Source: Yoonia vestfoldensis DSM 16212 (GTDB taxonomy: Bacteria; Pseudomonadota; Alphaproteobacteria; Rhodobacterales; Rhodobacteraceae). From it: DNA of 64,000 nt. The notes beneath the pieces were generated by a model that did no database searches, was not told where the DNA came from, and saw only the letters and a program-made list of their open reading frames with translations. Shown piece by piece: positions 47,274 through 57,900 of the stretch; positions within the stretch are counted from its first letter, which is position 1; each line of letters opens with the position of its first letter. Location: positions 81,085 to 145,084 of the forward strand of contig NZ_KB907983.1 in NCBI RefSeq assembly GCF_000382265.1, read 5' to 3'. The translations under genes were made by a program, and so were the position numbers.

Positions 47274-48832
47274 CCGACCGCGCCAAGCATGAAGCAGCCC
47301 TAGCGCAGGTGGCCGAGGCCGCAGCCGCCGCTGCCTTGGGCGGCGGGCAGACAGCGCGCGACCGTCATGTCAGCCGGGGCAAGATGCTGCCGCGCGACCG
47401 CGTGGCGGGCCTGCTCGACCCAGGATCGCCGTTTCTGGAAATCGGCGCGACAGCCGCGCACGGGCTTTACGACGGCGCCGCCCCCTGCGCAGGCGTGATC
47501 GCGGGCGTGGGGCTAGTGGGCGGCGTGCAGGTCATGGTTGTGTGCAACGACGCCACCGTGAAGGGCGGCACCTACTACCCGATGACGGTCAAAAAGCACC
47601 TGCGGGCGCAAGAGATTGCCCAAGCCTGCCGCCTGCCTTGCGTCTATCTGGTCGACAGCGGCGGGGCCAACCTGCCCAATCAGGACGAGGTTTTCCCCGA
47701 CCGCGACCATTTCGGGCGCATCTTTTATAACCAGGCGCAGATGTCTGCACTGGGCATTCCGCAGATCGCCGTGGTGATGGGGTCCTGCACCGCAGGCGGG
47801 GCCTATGTGCCCGCCATGGCCGATGTGTCGATCATCGTCCGCGACCAAGGCACGATCTTTCTGGCGGGCCCGCCCTTGGTCAAGGCCGCGACAGGCGAGG
47901 TTGTCAGTGCCGAGGCTTTAGGCGGCGGCGATGTGCATACCCGGCTGTCCGGTGTCGCCGATTATCTGGCCGAGGATGACGCCCATGCGCTGGCGCTGGC
48001 ACGGCAGGCGGTCGCATCATGCGCGGTGCGAAATGCGTGCAACGTCGATCGGTTGCCATCCGAACCTCCTTCCGTTGATCCGGCGACCCTGTTCGACGCG
48101 ATCCCCGCTGATCTGCGCACGCCCTACGACATCCGAGAGGTGATCCGCCGCATCGTGGACGGATCACGCTTTGACGAATTCAAGGCGCGGTTCGGCGAAA
48201 CGCTGGTCACAGGCTTTGCCCATATCGACGGTTGGCCCTGCGGGATCATCGCCAACAACGGGGTGCTGTTTTCGGAAAGCGCGCAAAAGGGCGCGCATTT
48301 CGTCGAATTGTGCAGCCAGCGGCGCATTCCGCTGGTGTTTCTCCAGAACATCACCGGCTTCATGGTCGGTCAGAAATACGAGAACGAAGGCATCGCGCGG
48401 CATGGCGCCAAGATGGTCACAGCGGTGGCCACAACGAAGGTGCCCAAGATCACGATGGTCGTGGGCGGATCGTTCGGTGCGGGCAATTATGGCATGGCAG
48501 GAAGGGCTTACAGTCCGCATTTCATGTGGTCTTGGCCCACGTCGCGGATTTCGGTGATGGGCGGCGAACAGGCCGCAGGCGTGCTGGCCACGGTCAAACG
48601 CGACGCCATCGAACGCGCGGGTGGTGATTGGTCGGCGGAAGAAGAAGCCGCCTTCAAGCAGCCCACGATTGATATGTTCACGGAGCAATCCCACCCGCTC
48701 TATGCCTCGGCGCGCCTCTGGGACGACGGGATTATCGACCCGCGCAAATCGCGCGAGGTGCTGGCGCTGTCGCTGGCGGCAGCTTGCAATGCCCCGATAG
48801 AGGAGACACGTTTCGGCGTGTTCCGCATGTGA
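47270..48832 (+). CDS. mccB: Methylcrotonyl-CoA carboxylase beta subunit
   Basis: A 520-residue carboxyltransferase that moves CO2 from biotin to 3-methylcrotonyl-CoA. Motifs: [107 protein letters not shown] and [24 protein letters not shown], characteristic of the MCC and related acyl-CoA carboxylases. The short length at the N-terminus is normal. It overlaps mccA by one base at the end (TGATG). Confidence 0.96.
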   Translation: MTDRAKHEAALAQVAEAAAAAALGGGQTARDRHVSRGKMLPRDRVAGLLDPGSPFLEIGATAAHGLYDGAAPCAGVIAGVGLVGGVQVMVVCNDATVKGGTYYPMTVKKHLRAQEIAQACRLPCVYLVDSGGANLPNQDEVFPDRDHFGRIFYNQAQMSALGIPQIAVVMGSCTAGGAYVPAMADVSIIVRDQGTIFLAGPPLVKAATGEVVSAEALGGGDVHTRLSGVADYLAEDDAHALALARQAVASCAVRNACNVDRLPSEPPSVDPATLFDAIPADLRTPYDIREVIRRIVDGSRFDEFKARFGETLVTGFAHIDGWPCGIIANNGVLFSESAQKGAHFVELCSQRRIPLVFLQNITGFMVGQKYENEGIARHGAKMVTAVATTKVPKITMVVGGSFGAGNYGMAGRAYSPHFMWSWPTSRISVMGGEQAAGVLATVKRDAIERAGGDWSAEEEAAFKQPTIDMFTEQSHPLYASARLWDDGIIDPRKSREVLALSLAAACNAPIEETRFGVFRM

Positions 48833-50742
48833 TGTTTGACAAGATCCTCATCGCCAACAGGGGCGAGATTGCCTGCCGGATCATCCGCACAACCCGCGCG
48901 ATGGGCGTGCGCACGGTTGCGGTCTATTCGGATGCCGATGCTAGCGCGCTGCATGTGGGTCTCGCCGATCAGGCGGTCAGGCTTGGCCCTGCGCCCGTCG
49001 CGGACAGCTATCTGCGGGGCGATCTCATCGTCCAGGCCGCGCTGGATACGGGCGCGCAGGCCATTCATCCGGGCTATGGTTTTTTGTCCGAAAACCCCGA
49101 TTTTGTGGATCAGGTCACGCAGGCGGGGCTGGTGTTCATCGGCCCGTCCGCAGATGCGATCCGCGCGATGGGGCTGAAGGATGCGGCCAAGGCGCTGATG
49201 GTCAAGGCCGGTGTGCCGGTTGTGCCCGGCTATCATGGGGCCGATCAGGATGGGGCGTTCCTTGCAGGCGAGGCCGCGAAAATCGGCTATCCCGTGCTGA
49301 TCAAGGCCGTGGCGGGTGGCGGCGGCAAGGGGATGCGGCTTGTTGAAAAGCCAGCCGATTTTGAGGAACATCTGGCCTCTGCCCAAGCCGAGGCACGCAA
49401 CACCTTTGGCAATCCCGCCGTGCTGATCGAGAAATACATCACCACTCCGCGCCATATCGAGGTGCAGGTCTTCGGGGACGGCACAGACGCCGTGCATCTG
49501 TTCGAGCGGGATTGTTCGCTGCAACGCCGCCATCAGAAAGTGATCGAGGAAGCGCCAGCCCCCGGCATGACACCTGAACTGCGCGCAGCGATGGGGCAGG
49601 CGGCGGTGACGGCGGCGAAGGCCATCGGCTATGCCGGTGCGGGGACCATCGAATTCATCGTCGATGGCGCCGGCGGGCTGCGCCCCGACGGGTTCTGGTT
49701 CATGGAAATGAACACACGGTTGCAGGTGGAACATCCGGTGACCGAGGCGATCACCGGCGTCGATCTGGTCGAATGGCAGCTGCGTGTGGCGGCGGGTGAA
49801 CCTCTGCCCGTGAGGCAGGACCAGCTGGCGATCACCGGCTATGCCTTCGAGGCCCGGCTTTACGCCGAGGATGTGCCGGCGGGGTTCTTGCCTGCGACCG
49901 GCACGCTCGACCATCTGGCGTTCCCTGACGGCGCACGGATCGACAGCGGTGTCGTTGCAGGGTCGGAGATTTCGCCTTGGTACGATCCGATGATCGCGAA
50001 GGTCACGGTGCAGGGTGCGGACCGTGCGAGCGCTTTGCGCAAGCTGCAAGCGGCCTTGGACGCGACCGAGGTGGCGGGGACGGTCACGAACCTTGATTTC
50101 CTGCGTCTGCTCGCCCGTGATGCTGATTTTGTGGCGGGCGATGTCGATACCGGCCTGATCGCGCGGGGGCAGGACAGGCTTTGTGCGGCACCTGTGCCGG
50201 ATGCGCAGGCCATTGCTGTCGCGGCGGCGGTCGCGGCGGAGATTCCCGCAGGCTCGCTCGTGGGCTTCACGCTCTGGGAACCGCTGGTGCGGCGGATCGT
50301 GCTGGAGCAGGGCGATGCTTTGCATGAGGTGGGCCTGCAGGTGCTTGGCCCCGATCATATCACCGCTGACGTGGCGGGAGTGCAGGTCAGTTTGCGACGG
50401 CATGGGCAGGATTGGGGGTTGCGTGCCTTGCGGCATGGCGTGCGGCAGGTCAGCGTCTTTGGCGCGCAGACAATCACGTTCAGCATCGTCGATCCGCTGG
50501 CGCGCGGGTCCGACATGGCGGGTGGTGACGTGGTGCTGGCACCCATGCCGGGGCTGGTGCGCGAGGTCGCGGTGCACGAGGGCGATCATGTCGTGCAAGG
50601 CGCGCGCCTGATCGTGCTGGAAGCGATGAAGATGGAACATGTGCTGCGCGCGCCGCGTGATGGTGTGGTGGCCAGCGTGTCCGTCAGAGCGGGGGATCAG
50701 GTCGCGGCAGGTGATCTGATGGTGGCCCTTGCCCCGATCTGA
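48832..50742 (+). CDS. mccA: Methylcrotonyl-CoA carboxylase alpha (biotin) subunit
   Basis: A 636-residue biotin carboxylase with a C-terminal biotin carrier domain. Biotin carboxylase motifs are KILIANRGEIACRIIRTTRAMG, HPGYGFLSENPDF, VAGGGGKGMRLV (ATP-grasp), HIEVQVFGDGTDAVHLFERDCSLQRRHQKV, EMNTRLQVEHPVTE. The biotinyl site LIVLEAMKMEHVL is at about residue 600, followed by the GDQVAAGDLMVAL ending. It carboxylates biotin for mccB. Confidence 0.96.
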   Translation: MFDKILIANRGEIACRIIRTTRAMGVRTVAVYSDADASALHVGLADQAVRLGPAPVADSYLRGDLIVQAALDTGAQAIHPGYGFLSENPDFVDQVTQAGLVFIGPSADAIRAMGLKDAAKALMVKAGVPVVPGYHGADQDGAFLAGEAAKIGYPVLIKAVAGGGGKGMRLVEKPADFEEHLASAQAEARNTFGNPAVLIEKYITTPRHIEVQVFGDGTDAVHLFERDCSLQRRHQKVIEEAPAPGMTPELRAAMGQAAVTAAKAIGYAGAGTIEFIVDGAGGLRPDGFWFMEMNTRLQVEHPVTEAITGVDLVEWQLRVAAGEPLPVRQDQLAITGYAFEARLYAEDVPAGFLPATGTLDHLAFPDGARIDSGVVAGSEISPWYDPMIAKVTVQGADRASALRKLQAALDATEVAGTVTNLDFLRLLARDADFVAGDVDTGLIARGQDRLCAAPVPDAQAIAVAAAVAAEIPAGSLVGFTLWEPLVRRIVLEQGDALHEVGLQVLGPDHITADVAGVQVSLRRHGQDWGLRALRHGVRQVSVFGAQTITFSIVDPLARGSDMAGGDVVLAPMPGLVREVAVHEGDHVVQGARLIVLEAMKMEHVLRAPRDGVVASVSVRAGDQVAAGDLMVALAPI

Positions 50743-50812
50743 CGCAGGGGGCGCTGCCCCCGCCCCGGATTTCATCCGGTGCTCCCCCGGGATATTTGGG
50801 CTCGGAAGATGG
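50743..50812. repeat. Intergenic GC-hairpin repeat, copy C
   Basis: GGGGGCGCTGCCCCC, then CCCCGGATTTCATCCGG, CTCCCCCGGGATATTT, GGGCTCGGAAGATGG. It lies between mccA and hmgL and shares its order and the GGGATATTT...CTCGGAAGATGG tail with copy B; the first palindrome GGGGCGCTGCCCC is shared with copy A. It may lower transcription into hmgL. Confidence 0.65.
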
Positions 50813-50820
50813 GAGAGTCG

Positions 50821-51678
50821 ATGACATTTGTCAGGTTGCATGAGGTCGGCCCGCGTGACGGGTTGCAGAACGAAAAACGCGTCATTCCGGTGGCCGAGAA
50901 AGTGGCCTTGATCGATCTTCTGGGCAGGTCGGGGCTGCGCGATATCGAGATCGGCAGTTTCGTCAGCCCCAGATGGGTGCCGCAGATGGCCGACACGCCG
51001 CAGGTCATGGCAGGGATCACGCCGGTGGCGGGGGTGCGTTACGCGGTGCTGGTGCCCAATCTGCGCGGCTGGGACGGGTTCATCGCGGCGCGTGTGCCGG
51101 GGGTGACCTACGAGGTGGCAGTGTTTGTCGCGGCCTCCGAGGGGTTCTCGCGCAGCAATCTGAATTGTTCGGTGGCGGAATCGGTGGAACGGCTCGTGCC
51201 GGTGGTCGCAGCGGCGCAGGCGGCGGGAATCGGCTTGCGCGGCTATATTTCCTGCGTGACGGATTGCCCGTTTGACGGCCGGGTCGCCCCCGAGGCTGTG
51301 GCGAAGGTTGCGGCGATGTTGCGCGGGCTTGCGCCGATGCCTGTGTCGCTGGGCGATACGATCGGGAAAGGCACGCCCGTCACGGTCGCTGCGATGCTGG
51401 ATGTGGTGCTGGAGGTTGTGCCCGCCGATCAGCTGGCGGGCCATTTCCATGACACGGGCGGGCAGGCGCTTGCCAATATCGAGACCGCGCTGGACAAAGG
51501 TCTGCGCGCGTTCGATTCGGCGGTGGGCGGGCTTGGCGGCTGTCCTTATGCGCCGGGGGCGCCGGGCAATGTGGCGACCGAACAGGTGCTGGACCTGTTG
51601 CATGGCGCGGGGTTCGAGACGGGCATCGACACGGCGGTCATCGCCGAGGCTGCGGCACTGGCAAGGAGGATGCGATGA
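50821..51678 (+). CDS. hmgL: Hydroxymethylglutaryl-CoA lyase
   Basis: A 285-residue TIM-barrel lyase that splits HMG-CoA into acetyl-CoA and acetoacetate, the last step of leucine degradation. Motifs: EVGPRDGLQNEKRVIPVAEKV (metal Asp and active-site Arg/Gln), FVSPRWVPQMADT, the GHFHDTGGQALANI metal His pair and the signature GLGGCPYAPGAPGNVATEQVL containing the catalytic Cys. The ATG at 50821 is preceded by GGGAGAG. It overlaps the hydratase gene by 4 bases. Confidence 0.96.
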   Translation: MTFVRLHEVGPRDGLQNEKRVIPVAEKVALIDLLGRSGLRDIEIGSFVSPRWVPQMADTPQVMAGITPVAGVRYAVLVPNLRGWDGFIAARVPGVTYEVAVFVAASEGFSRSNLNCSVAESVERLVPVVAAAQAAGIGLRGYISCVTDCPFDGRVAPEAVAKVAAMLRGLAPMPVSLGDTIGKGTPVTVAAMLDVVLEVVPADQLAGHFHDTGGQALANIETALDKGLRAFDSAVGGLGGCPYAPGAPGNVATEQVLDLLHGAGFETGIDTAVIAEAAALARRMR

Positions 51679-52454
51679 TCGATCTGGATGTCGACGGGCG
51701 CGGGGTGGCGACGCTGACGCTGGCGCGCGCGGACAAGCATAACGCGCTGTCGCAGGACATGATCGACGCGCTGACGCAGGCGGCCCGGCGGATCGCGGCG
51801 GACAGCAGCATCCGCGTGGTTGTGCTCGCGGCAGAGGGGCCGACATTCTGCGCAGGCGGCGATCTGGGCTGGATGCGCGACCAGATGGCGGCGGATACAG
51901 CGACACGGCGCGCGGCGGCGACATCGCTGGCGCGGATGCTGGGGGCGCTGAACACGCTGCCGCAGCCGGTGATCGGGCGTATTCACGGCAATGCGTTCGG
52001 AGGTGGCGTCGGGCTGGCCTGCGTCTGCGATGTGGCGATCGGCGTGCAGACCGCGCGGTTCGGGCTGACCGAAACGCGGTTGGGGCTGATTCCCGCGACC
52101 ATCGGCCCCTATGTGCTGGCGCGCATGGGCGAGGCCAAGGCGCGGCGCGTGTTCATGTCGGGGCGGCTGTTCGATGCATCCGAGGCGCTAGCGCTGAACA
52201 TTCTGGCGCGCGCGGTGCCGGCGGATTCGCTGGATGATGCGGTTGAGGCCGAGGTCGCACCCTATCTGTCCTGCGGACCAGAGGCGGTCGCTGCGGCCAA
52301 GGCTTTTGCCCGGTCGCTGGGTCCTGTGATCGACGCGGCGACCATTGTGCGGTCCATCGACGCGCTGATCGTCTGCTGGGACGGGGCCGAGGCGGCCGAG
52401 GGCATTGCGGCCTTTTTCGACAAACGTTCGCCACAATGGCCGGGATTGACCTGA
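51675..52454 (+). CDS. Enoyl-CoA hydratase/isomerase family (methylglutaconyl-CoA hydratase candidate)
   Basis: A 259-residue crotonase. Oxyanion-hole sequences are AAEGPTFCAGGDLGWM and IGRIHGNAFGGGVGLACVCDVAIG; the rest has ARFGLTETRLGLIPATIGPYVLARMG. As the last gene after hmgL and mccAB it very probably hydrates 3-methylglutaconyl-CoA to HMG-CoA, the step missing from the rest of the operon. The family cannot be told from other crotonases by sequence alone. Confidence 0.9.
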   Translation: MIDLDVDGRGVATLTLARADKHNALSQDMIDALTQAARRIAADSSIRVVVLAAEGPTFCAGGDLGWMRDQMAADTATRRAAATSLARMLGALNTLPQPVIGRIHGNAFGGGVGLACVCDVAIGVQTARFGLTETRLGLIPATIGPYVLARMGEAKARRVFMSGRLFDASEALALNILARAVPADSLDDAVEAEVAPYLSCGPEAVAAAKAFARSLGPVIDAATIVRSIDALIVCWDGAEAAEGIAAFFDKRSPQWPGLT

Positions 52455-52518
52455 CGAAAGGTCTGATTTCGGTCGCAGTTTGGGCTGATTTGGCGGGTCT
52501 AGTGCCAGGGCAGGAGAG

Positions 52519-53448
52519 ATGCCCATGCCCTTTGAATGGCCAGATGCGGAACAGATGACCTACCGGCTGTGGCGGTTGCGGCGCTTGTGGGTGCTGTGTG
52601 TGATGGTGCCTGCCGCTGTGATCATGGCGGCGGCCGTTCCGCCTGCGCTGGGCAGTCTGGCTATCCTTGTGATCGCCTGTCTGGTGACGGCGCATCTCGT
52701 TCTTTTCCCCAATGTCGCGCATGAAACGCTGGCGCTGTCGCTTTCGCTGACCGGGCTGGTCGTGGTTTTGCCATCGGTGCAGGGGCTGGCCGTTCTGGCA
52801 CCTGTCGATCATGTGCAGGCCGCCACGGTGCTGGCGACGCTGCTTGCCGTGGTCACGACGGCGGCGGTCATGGCGCTGCTGGCGCAAGTGGTGCAGGTTC
52901 TGGTCCATTGCGGCCCCGTCATACGCTGGCGCCTTGTGTCGCGGATCGACTTGCCCTGCTCGGCGGGGGTCGCGCAGCGGCAATACGCCTTGCAACCACA
53001 GACACGGCGCGGGCGCATCCTGACCGGGCAGGTCGATGCGCAGGGGCTGTTCGAGGTCGCCGTCGCCTCGGCGCAGATGGCCGATCCGGTGCATCCCGAT
53101 CAGCCGCTTGTCGTGCGGGTCGCGGCCAAGGTCCTGCACGCGGCACAGGGCCAGCATGATGTGATGCTGATCCAGTCGTGTGGCGCGGTCACGGTGACAT
53201 CTCAGCGGTTCGTGCCGATGCCGGGCGGGTGCCGCGTGACACTGACCGACATGCCCGGCGATTTCACCGCTGGTCTGTATCTGCTCTATTGGCTGACCGA
53301 CCAGCAGGGCGATACCCTGCAAGAGACGGCGGACATGATCACAGGTGCCGCAGAGCGGGCGAATGGCCTTGCGCATGGCGCATCGTTCCTGTCGCTTGCA
53401 GGCCTTGTCCTGTCCCCTTCGGAGCCTTTGGCCGACCGCGCGAAATAA
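52519..53448 (+). CDS. Membrane protein, unrecognised
   Basis: A 309-residue protein with four hydrophobic segments in the first 140 residues (about 25-45, 47-66, 75-95 and 98-130). About 140 soluble residues follow, rich in Val and Ala with paired VQSCGAVTVTSQRFVPMPGGC-like sequences (split by context) and TLTDMPGDFTAGLYLLYWLTDQQGD. No family is recognised. GGCAGGAGAG precedes the ATG; a second ATG at 52525 is possible. It sits between the leucine operon and nuo and belongs to neither by overlap. Confidence 0.65.
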   Translation: MPMPFEWPDAEQMTYRLWRLRRLWVLCVMVPAAVIMAAAVPPALGSLAILVIACLVTAHLVLFPNVAHETLALSLSLTGLVVVLPSVQGLAVLAPVDHVQAATVLATLLAVVTTAAVMALLAQVVQVLVHCGPVIRWRLVSRIDLPCSAGVAQRQYALQPQTRRGRILTGQVDAQGLFEVAVASAQMADPVHPDQPLVVRVAAKVLHAAQGQHDVMLIQSCGAVTVTSQRFVPMPGGCRVTLTDMPGDFTAGLYLLYWLTDQQGDTLQETADMITGAAERANGLAHGASFLSLAGLVLSPSEPLADRAK

Positions 53449-53480
53449 CCGCGTTCACGGCGCTGCGACACCGCACTCGG

Positions 53481-53509
53481 TTGACCCTTGCAGGGTGCAG
53501 CGGTATGGA
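53481..53509 (+). promoter_or_regulatory. Predicted sigma-70 type promoter of nuo operon
   Basis: TTGACC at 53481-53486 and TATGGA at 53504-53509 are 17 bases apart, giving a start site near 53516 and a 50-base leader before nuoA. Confidence 0.5.
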
Positions 53510-53565
53510 GCGGGTAGCCAACGAAGGGCGCGCCGGACTCTGCGCCTTTTTGAAAGGAACGCACT

Positions 53566-53931
53566 TTGCCTGATATCGTGTCCAATTACCTGCCAATCAT
53601 GATTTTCCTGGGCCTCGCCATCGGGCTGGGCCTGATCCTGATCCTGGCGGCGGCGGTGATCGCCGTGCGCAATCCCGATCCTGAGAAGGTGTCGGCCTAT
53701 GAATGCGGGTTCAATGCGTTTGACGACGCGCGGATGAAATTCGACGTGCGGTTCTATCTTGTGTCGATCCTGTTCATCATTTTCGATCTCGAGGTCGCGT
53801 TCCTGTTTCCATGGGCCGTGGCCTTTGGCGACATCAGCATGACGGCCTTTTGGTCGATGATGATTTTCCTTGGCGTGCTGACGATCGGCTTTGCCTATGA
53901 ATGGAAGAAAGGGGCGCTCGAATGGGAGTGA
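53566..53931 (+). CDS. nuoA: NADH-quinone oxidoreductase subunit A
   Basis: A 121-residue membrane subunit of complex I with three helices. Conserved parts are [48 protein letters not shown]. The start is TTG at 53566 with AAAGGA upstream, giving [10 protein letters not shown]; no ATG lies closer to the conserved region. It overlaps nuoB by 10 bases. Confidence 0.97.
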   Translation: MPDIVSNYLPIMIFLGLAIGLGLILILAAAVIAVRNPDPEKVSAYECGFNAFDDARMKFDVRFYLVSILFIIFDLEVAFLFPWAVAFGDISMTAFWSMMIFLGVLTIGFAYEWKKGALEWE

Positions 53932-54452
53932 TGACCGGAACCGCCGTGGGGGCCGACAAGGAACACGGCGCGCAATTGCTGAATGCGGAATTGCAGGACA
54001 AGGGTTTCCTTGTGACCTCGACCGCCGATATCATCAACTGGGCGCGCACCGGGTCGCTGCACTGGATGACCTTTGGTCTGGCCTGTTGTGCCGTCGAGAT
54101 GATGCACACCTCCATGCCGCGCTATGATCTGGAACGTTTCGGGACGGCACCGCGCGCATCCCCGCGCCAGTCCGACCTGATGATCGTCGCAGGCACGCTG
54201 ACCAACAAGATGGCGCCCGCCTTGCGCAAGGTCTACGACCAGATGCCGGAACCGCGTTACGTCATTTCGATGGGGTCCTGTGCGAATGGCGGCGGTTATT
54301 ACCATTACAGCTATTCGGTGGTGCGTGGCTGCGACCGGATCGTGCCCGTCGATATCTATGTGCCGGGTTGCCCGCCCACCGCAGAGGCGCTGCTGTACGG
54401 CATCCTGCAATTGCAGCGCAAGATGCGCCGCACCGGCACCATCACGCGCTGA
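53922..54452 (+). CDS. nuoB: NADH-quinone oxidoreductase subunit B
   Basis: A 176-residue peripheral subunit that holds cluster N2, the last iron-sulphur centre before quinone. The tandem Cys motif is [11 protein letters not shown], with further Cys in [16 protein letters not shown] and [14 protein letters not shown]. The ATG at 53922 (MGVMTGTA) matches related proteins; the ATG at 53931 is an alternative. Confidence 0.97.
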   Translation: MGVMTGTAVGADKEHGAQLLNAELQDKGFLVTSTADIINWARTGSLHWMTFGLACCAVEMMHTSMPRYDLERFGTAPRASPRQSDLMIVAGTLTNKMAPALRKVYDQMPEPRYVISMGSCANGGGYYHYSYSVVRGCDRIVPVDIYVPGCPPTAEALLYGILQLQRKMRRTGTITR

Positions 54453-54463
54453 AGGAACAGATC

Positions 54464-55081
54464 ATGACCGAAGCCTTGCAAGAACTCGGCGCACATCTGG
54501 ACATCAAGCGCACCGATTGCGTGCAGTCCTACGAGGTGGCGCATGGCGAGCTGACGGTGACGGTGTCGCCATCGTCGCTGGTCAGTTTCGTGGAATTCCT
54601 CAAGAATGACGCGACCTGCCTGTTTTCCTCGCTGGTCGACATCACGGCGGTGGATTATCCCAGCCGCGCCAAGCGGTTCGATGTGATCTACCATTTCCTG
54701 AGCATGTATCAGAACCAGCGCATCCGCGTCCGGGTCCAGATCCGCGAAGAGGATATGATGCCCTCGATCATTGGCGTGCATCCCTCGGCCAACTGGTTCG
54801 AGCGTGAAGTCTTCGACATGTTCGGCATCCTGTTTTCGGGCCACCCCGACCTGCGCCGCATCCTGACCGATTACGGCTTTCGCGGGCATCCTTTGCGCAA
54901 GGATTTCCCGACAACGGGCTATACCGAGGTGCGCTATGACGAGGTGCAGAAACGCGTCGTCTATGAACCCGTCAGCCTTGTGCAGGAATACCGGCAGTTC
55001 GATTTCATGTCGCCATGGGAAGGCGCCAAATACGTCCTGCCCGGTGACGAAAAGACCAAGCCGGAGGCGAAAGGCGAGTGA
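54464..55081 (+). CDS. nuoC: NADH-quinone oxidoreductase subunit C
   Basis: A 205-residue peripheral 30-kDa-type subunit. It shows [24 protein letters not shown], the signature [39 protein letters not shown] and the C-terminal [28 protein letters not shown] precedes the ATG. The TGA overlaps the GTG start of the sulfotransferase gene. Confidence 0.97.
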   Translation: MTEALQELGAHLDIKRTDCVQSYEVAHGELTVTVSPSSLVSFVEFLKNDATCLFSSLVDITAVDYPSRAKRFDVIYHFLSMYQNQRIRVRVQIREEDMMPSIIGVHPSANWFEREVFDMFGILFSGHPDLRRILTDYGFRGHPLRKDFPTTGYTEVRYDEVQKRVVYEPVSLVQEYRQFDFMSPWEGAKYVLPGDEKTKPEAKGE

Positions 55082-55974
55082 CCCAGCCTGCGGTTCTTTA
55101 CTGCGTCGGCGCGACCAAGGCGGGGACCTCTTGGTTTTACCGCCTGCTGCACGATCATCCCGATTGCGCGCTTCCCGCAGTGAAAGAGGCGCATTACTGG
55201 GATACTTTTGCCGCCCCCGACCGTGACAAGCAACTGGCGGCGTTCCATCTGCGCCTGCATGACATGCGCGCGGCAAAGGCCGAGGCCCGAGCTGCCGATC
55301 GCGGGTGGCAGGTGCGCAACCTCGACCGGCGGATCGCCGACATGAATGCCTTGATCGACGTCGTGGCTGGTGATCGTGCGGATGATACGGCCTATCTGGA
55401 CTGGCTGACCGCGGGGCGTGGGGACGCCCGGCTTTATGCCGATATCACGCCGAATTACGCCACCATGCCCGATGCGTTGCTGGACCGGATGGTCAAGGCC
55501 ACGCCACTGACCAAGGTGATCTACCTGATCCGCGACCCGCTGGACCGCCTGTGGTCGCATATCCGCATGCAGGCGCGGCGCCAGCGGCAAAGTCACGAAA
55601 TATATGAAAAGAAGGCGAACAACATCCTTTACCGGATGTTGAACCGTGGACAAGAGACGCATATCCTCGACCGTGGTGATTATGCGGGTGTGATCCGCAA
55701 GTTGCGTCGTGTGGTGCCTGCCGACCGGCTGCTTGTCGCTTTCGCTGAAACGCTGCTGACGCCCGAGGGGCTGGCACGGGTCTGTGCCTTTCTGGGGATT
55801 GCGTCCGTGGATGTCCCCGCCAAGGCGGTGCATGACGGCAAGCCGGTGATGATGCTCGAAAAACTGCGGCCACGTGCGCAGCAATTGCTATTCGAACAAT
55901 ACGACTGGGTCGCGCGCAACGTCGGCCCCTTGCCGGCGAACTGGCAGAACAATTATGTAAGGATGACAGCATGA
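55078..55974 (+). CDS. Sulfotransferase family protein inside nuo operon
   Basis: A 298-residue PAPS-dependent sulfotransferase-fold protein. The 5'-phosphosulphate loop is [21 protein letters not shown] (split: [16 protein letters not shown]), and the 3'-phosphate region is [19 protein letters not shown]. The start is GTG, overlapping nuoC by 4 bases (GTGA), and the end overlaps nuoD by 4 bases (ATGA), so its translation is coupled on both sides. It contains no metal or redox motif and has no known role in complex I. A transferred substrate is unknown (sugar, lipid or protein tyrosine are possible). Confidence 0.85.
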   Translation: MTQPAVLYCVGATKAGTSWFYRLLHDHPDCALPAVKEAHYWDTFAAPDRDKQLAAFHLRLHDMRAAKAEARAADRGWQVRNLDRRIADMNALIDVVAGDRADDTAYLDWLTAGRGDARLYADITPNYATMPDALLDRMVKATPLTKVIYLIRDPLDRLWSHIRMQARRQRQSHEIYEKKANNILYRMLNRGQETHILDRGDYAGVIRKLRRVVPADRLLVAFAETLLTPEGLARVCAFLGIASVDVPAKAVHDGKPVMMLEKLRPRAQQLLFEQYDWVARNVGPLPANWQNNYVRMTA

Positions 55975-57209
55975 TGGACGGCGATATCCGCGTGAACACC
56001 TATGACGACGGGTCATCCGATGCGCTGACCGGCGAACAGAAGATCCGCAATTTCAACATCAATTTCGGCCCGCAGCACCCTGCGGCGCACGGTGTGCTGC
56101 GTCTGGTGCTGGAACTTGACGGAGAGATCGTCGAACGCTGCGATCCGCATATCGGCCTGCTGCACCGTGGCACCGAAAAGCTGATGGAAAGCCGGACCTA
56201 TCTGCAGAACCTGCCCTATTTCGACCGGCTGGATTACGTCGCCCCGATGAACCAGGAACACGCCTGGTGTCTGGCGATCGAACGGCTGACCGGCACGATC
56301 GTGCCGCGCCGTGCGCAGCTGATCCGCGTGCTTTATTCCGAAATCGGGCGCATCCTGTCGCATCTGCTGAACGTGACGACGCAGGCGATGGACGTGGGCG
56401 CACTGACCCCGCCGCTGTGGGGGTTCGAAGAACGCGAAAAGCTGATGATCTTTTACGAACGGGCCTGCGGCGCACGGTTGCACGCGGCCTATTTCCGCCC
56501 CGGCGGTGTGCATCAGGACCTGCCCGATCAACTGGTCGAAGATATCGACGCCTGGGCTGTGACCTTCCCCAAGGTGCTGGACGATATCGACAGCCTGCTG
56601 ACCGAAAACCGCATCTTCAAACAGCGCAACTGCGACATCGGCGTTGTCACCGAACAGGACATTCAGGATTGGGGTTTCAGCGGTGTGATGGTGCGCGGGT
56701 CCGGTCTGGCCTGGGATTTGCGCCGTGCGCAGCCTTATGAATGCTATGACGAATTCGAATTCCAAGTCCCTGTCGGCAAGAACGGTGATTGTTATGACCG
56801 CTATCTGTGCCGGATGGAGGAAATGCGCCAGTCCACCCATATCATCCGTCAGGCGTGTGAAAAGCTGCGCGTTGAAAAAGGCGATGTGATGGCGCGCGGC
56901 AAGATGACCCCGCCCACCCGCGGCGAGATGAAAACCTCGATGGAAGCCCTGATCCACCATTTCAAGCTTTATACCGAAGGTTTCCATGTCCCCGCAGGCG
57001 AAGTTTACGCCGCGGTCGAGGCGCCCAAGGGCGAATTCGGTGTCTATCTGGTGGCCGATGGCACCAACAAACCTTACCGCGCCAAGCTGCGCGCGCCCGG
57101 CTATCTGCATCTGCAGGCGATGGATTACATCGCGTCGGGGCATCAGCTGGCCGATGTTGCGGCGATCATCGGGACGATGGATGTTGTGTTCGGGGAAATC
57201 GACCGATGA
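55971..57209 (+). CDS. nuoD: NADH-quinone oxidoreductase subunit D
   Basis: A 412-residue 49-kDa-type subunit that forms the quinone site with NuoB. It shows [68 protein letters not shown] and the C-terminal [27 protein letters not shown] with the last conserved residues DVVFGEIDR. It overlaps the sulfotransferase gene by 4 bases and the 65-residue gene by 4 bases. Confidence 0.97.
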   Translation: MMDGDIRVNTYDDGSSDALTGEQKIRNFNINFGPQHPAAHGVLRLVLELDGEIVERCDPHIGLLHRGTEKLMESRTYLQNLPYFDRLDYVAPMNQEHAWCLAIERLTGTIVPRRAQLIRVLYSEIGRILSHLLNVTTQAMDVGALTPPLWGFEEREKLMIFYERACGARLHAAYFRPGGVHQDLPDQLVEDIDAWAVTFPKVLDDIDSLLTENRIFKQRNCDIGVVTEQDIQDWGFSGVMVRGSGLAWDLRRAQPYECYDEFEFQVPVGKNGDCYDRYLCRMEEMRQSTHIIRQACEKLRVEKGDVMARGKMTPPTRGEMKTSMEALIHHFKLYTEGFHVPAGEVYAAVEAPKGEFGVYLVADGTNKPYRAKLRAPGYLHLQAMDYIASGHQLADVAAIIGTMDVVFGEIDR

Positions 57210-57403
57210 CGATGGAACAGGTCGTCCTTGGCGCGGTCGTCGCGATAGGCTTTTTCCTGTCGGCGGCAGTGTCGCGGTGGTTTCGGCGGCCTGTCGCCGG
57301 TATCATCTTTGGCGGCGTGGCGGGCATTGCCTTATCCGTCGCCGTGTTAAGCTATGGGCTGACCGAAGTGGTCGGGCGTGACGCTGCCGTTGTTGCCGAA
57401 TGA
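57206..57403 (+). CDS. Small membrane protein in nuo operon
   Basis: A 65-residue protein with two hydrophobic helices (about 5-25 and 30-50) and a short charged turn RWFRRPV between them. No family is recognised. The ATG overlaps the nuoD stop (ATGA), which makes it likely to be real. Confidence 0.65.
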   Translation: MTMEQVVLGAVVAIGFFLSAAVSRWFRRPVAGIIFGGVAGIALSVAVLSYGLTEVVGRDAAVVAE

Positions 57404-57446
57404 TCCGGCGCAATCGGCCGTTCTTCTCTAACCGAAAGATAACACA

Positions 57447-57779
57447 ATGATCCGCCAGTTTCCCCTTGTCGCCTTTGTCGCCTTGTCGGCCTGTGCCTAT
57501 CCGATGATGATGCCTGCCCCGACGCCGATACCGACTGTGACGGTCGCACCGCAGCCGGTGCCGAACGTCAATCCGGGATCGGCCAAGGACCGTTTCATCG
57601 CCGCTGTCACTGCGAACGGCTGCGAACTGACGACCGCGAATACCCAGACCGTGTTGGCCAGCGCCACCCTGTCGCAACAGGACATGGCCCGCATCATGAC
57701 CGAATTGCGCGCCGAAGGCCGGGGCGAGATCGGGGCCGATGGCCGGTCGTTCCGCGTGACGACAGGCGCCTGCATCTGA
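57447..57779 (+). CDS. Small lipoprotein in nuo operon
   Basis: A 110-residue protein with a lipoprotein signal ([16 protein letters not shown], Cys16) and a Met/Pro-rich stretch after it. About 45-110 form a compact domain with two Cys ([16 protein letters not shown]). No family is recognised. AACCGAAAG precedes the ATG weakly. Confidence 0.65.
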   Translation: MIRQFPLVAFVALSACAYPMMMPAPTPIPTVTVAPQPVPNVNPGSAKDRFIAAVTANGCELTTANTQTVLASATLSQQDMARIMTELRAEGRGEIGADGRSFRVTTGACI

Positions 57780-57900
57780 TCGCAAACGCCTTGCCCGCCG
57801 TGGTGCTTGTGCTAATGGGTGGGCTGAACATCGGCGGGTGACGCCCCGCCGTTTTGAACGCGCCACCGCCCGGCGCTGCCACGATGACAGGGATGACCTG

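Noticed and set aside
48700..51924. A very long minus-strand frame (1,074 codons) opposite mccA and hmgL, and similar long frames at 10460-12403 and 30282-32951 on the plus strand
   Set aside because: They mirror codon-position GC of well-identified genes on the other strand, have Arg/His/Gln-rich nonsense composition and no domain. They are shadows.
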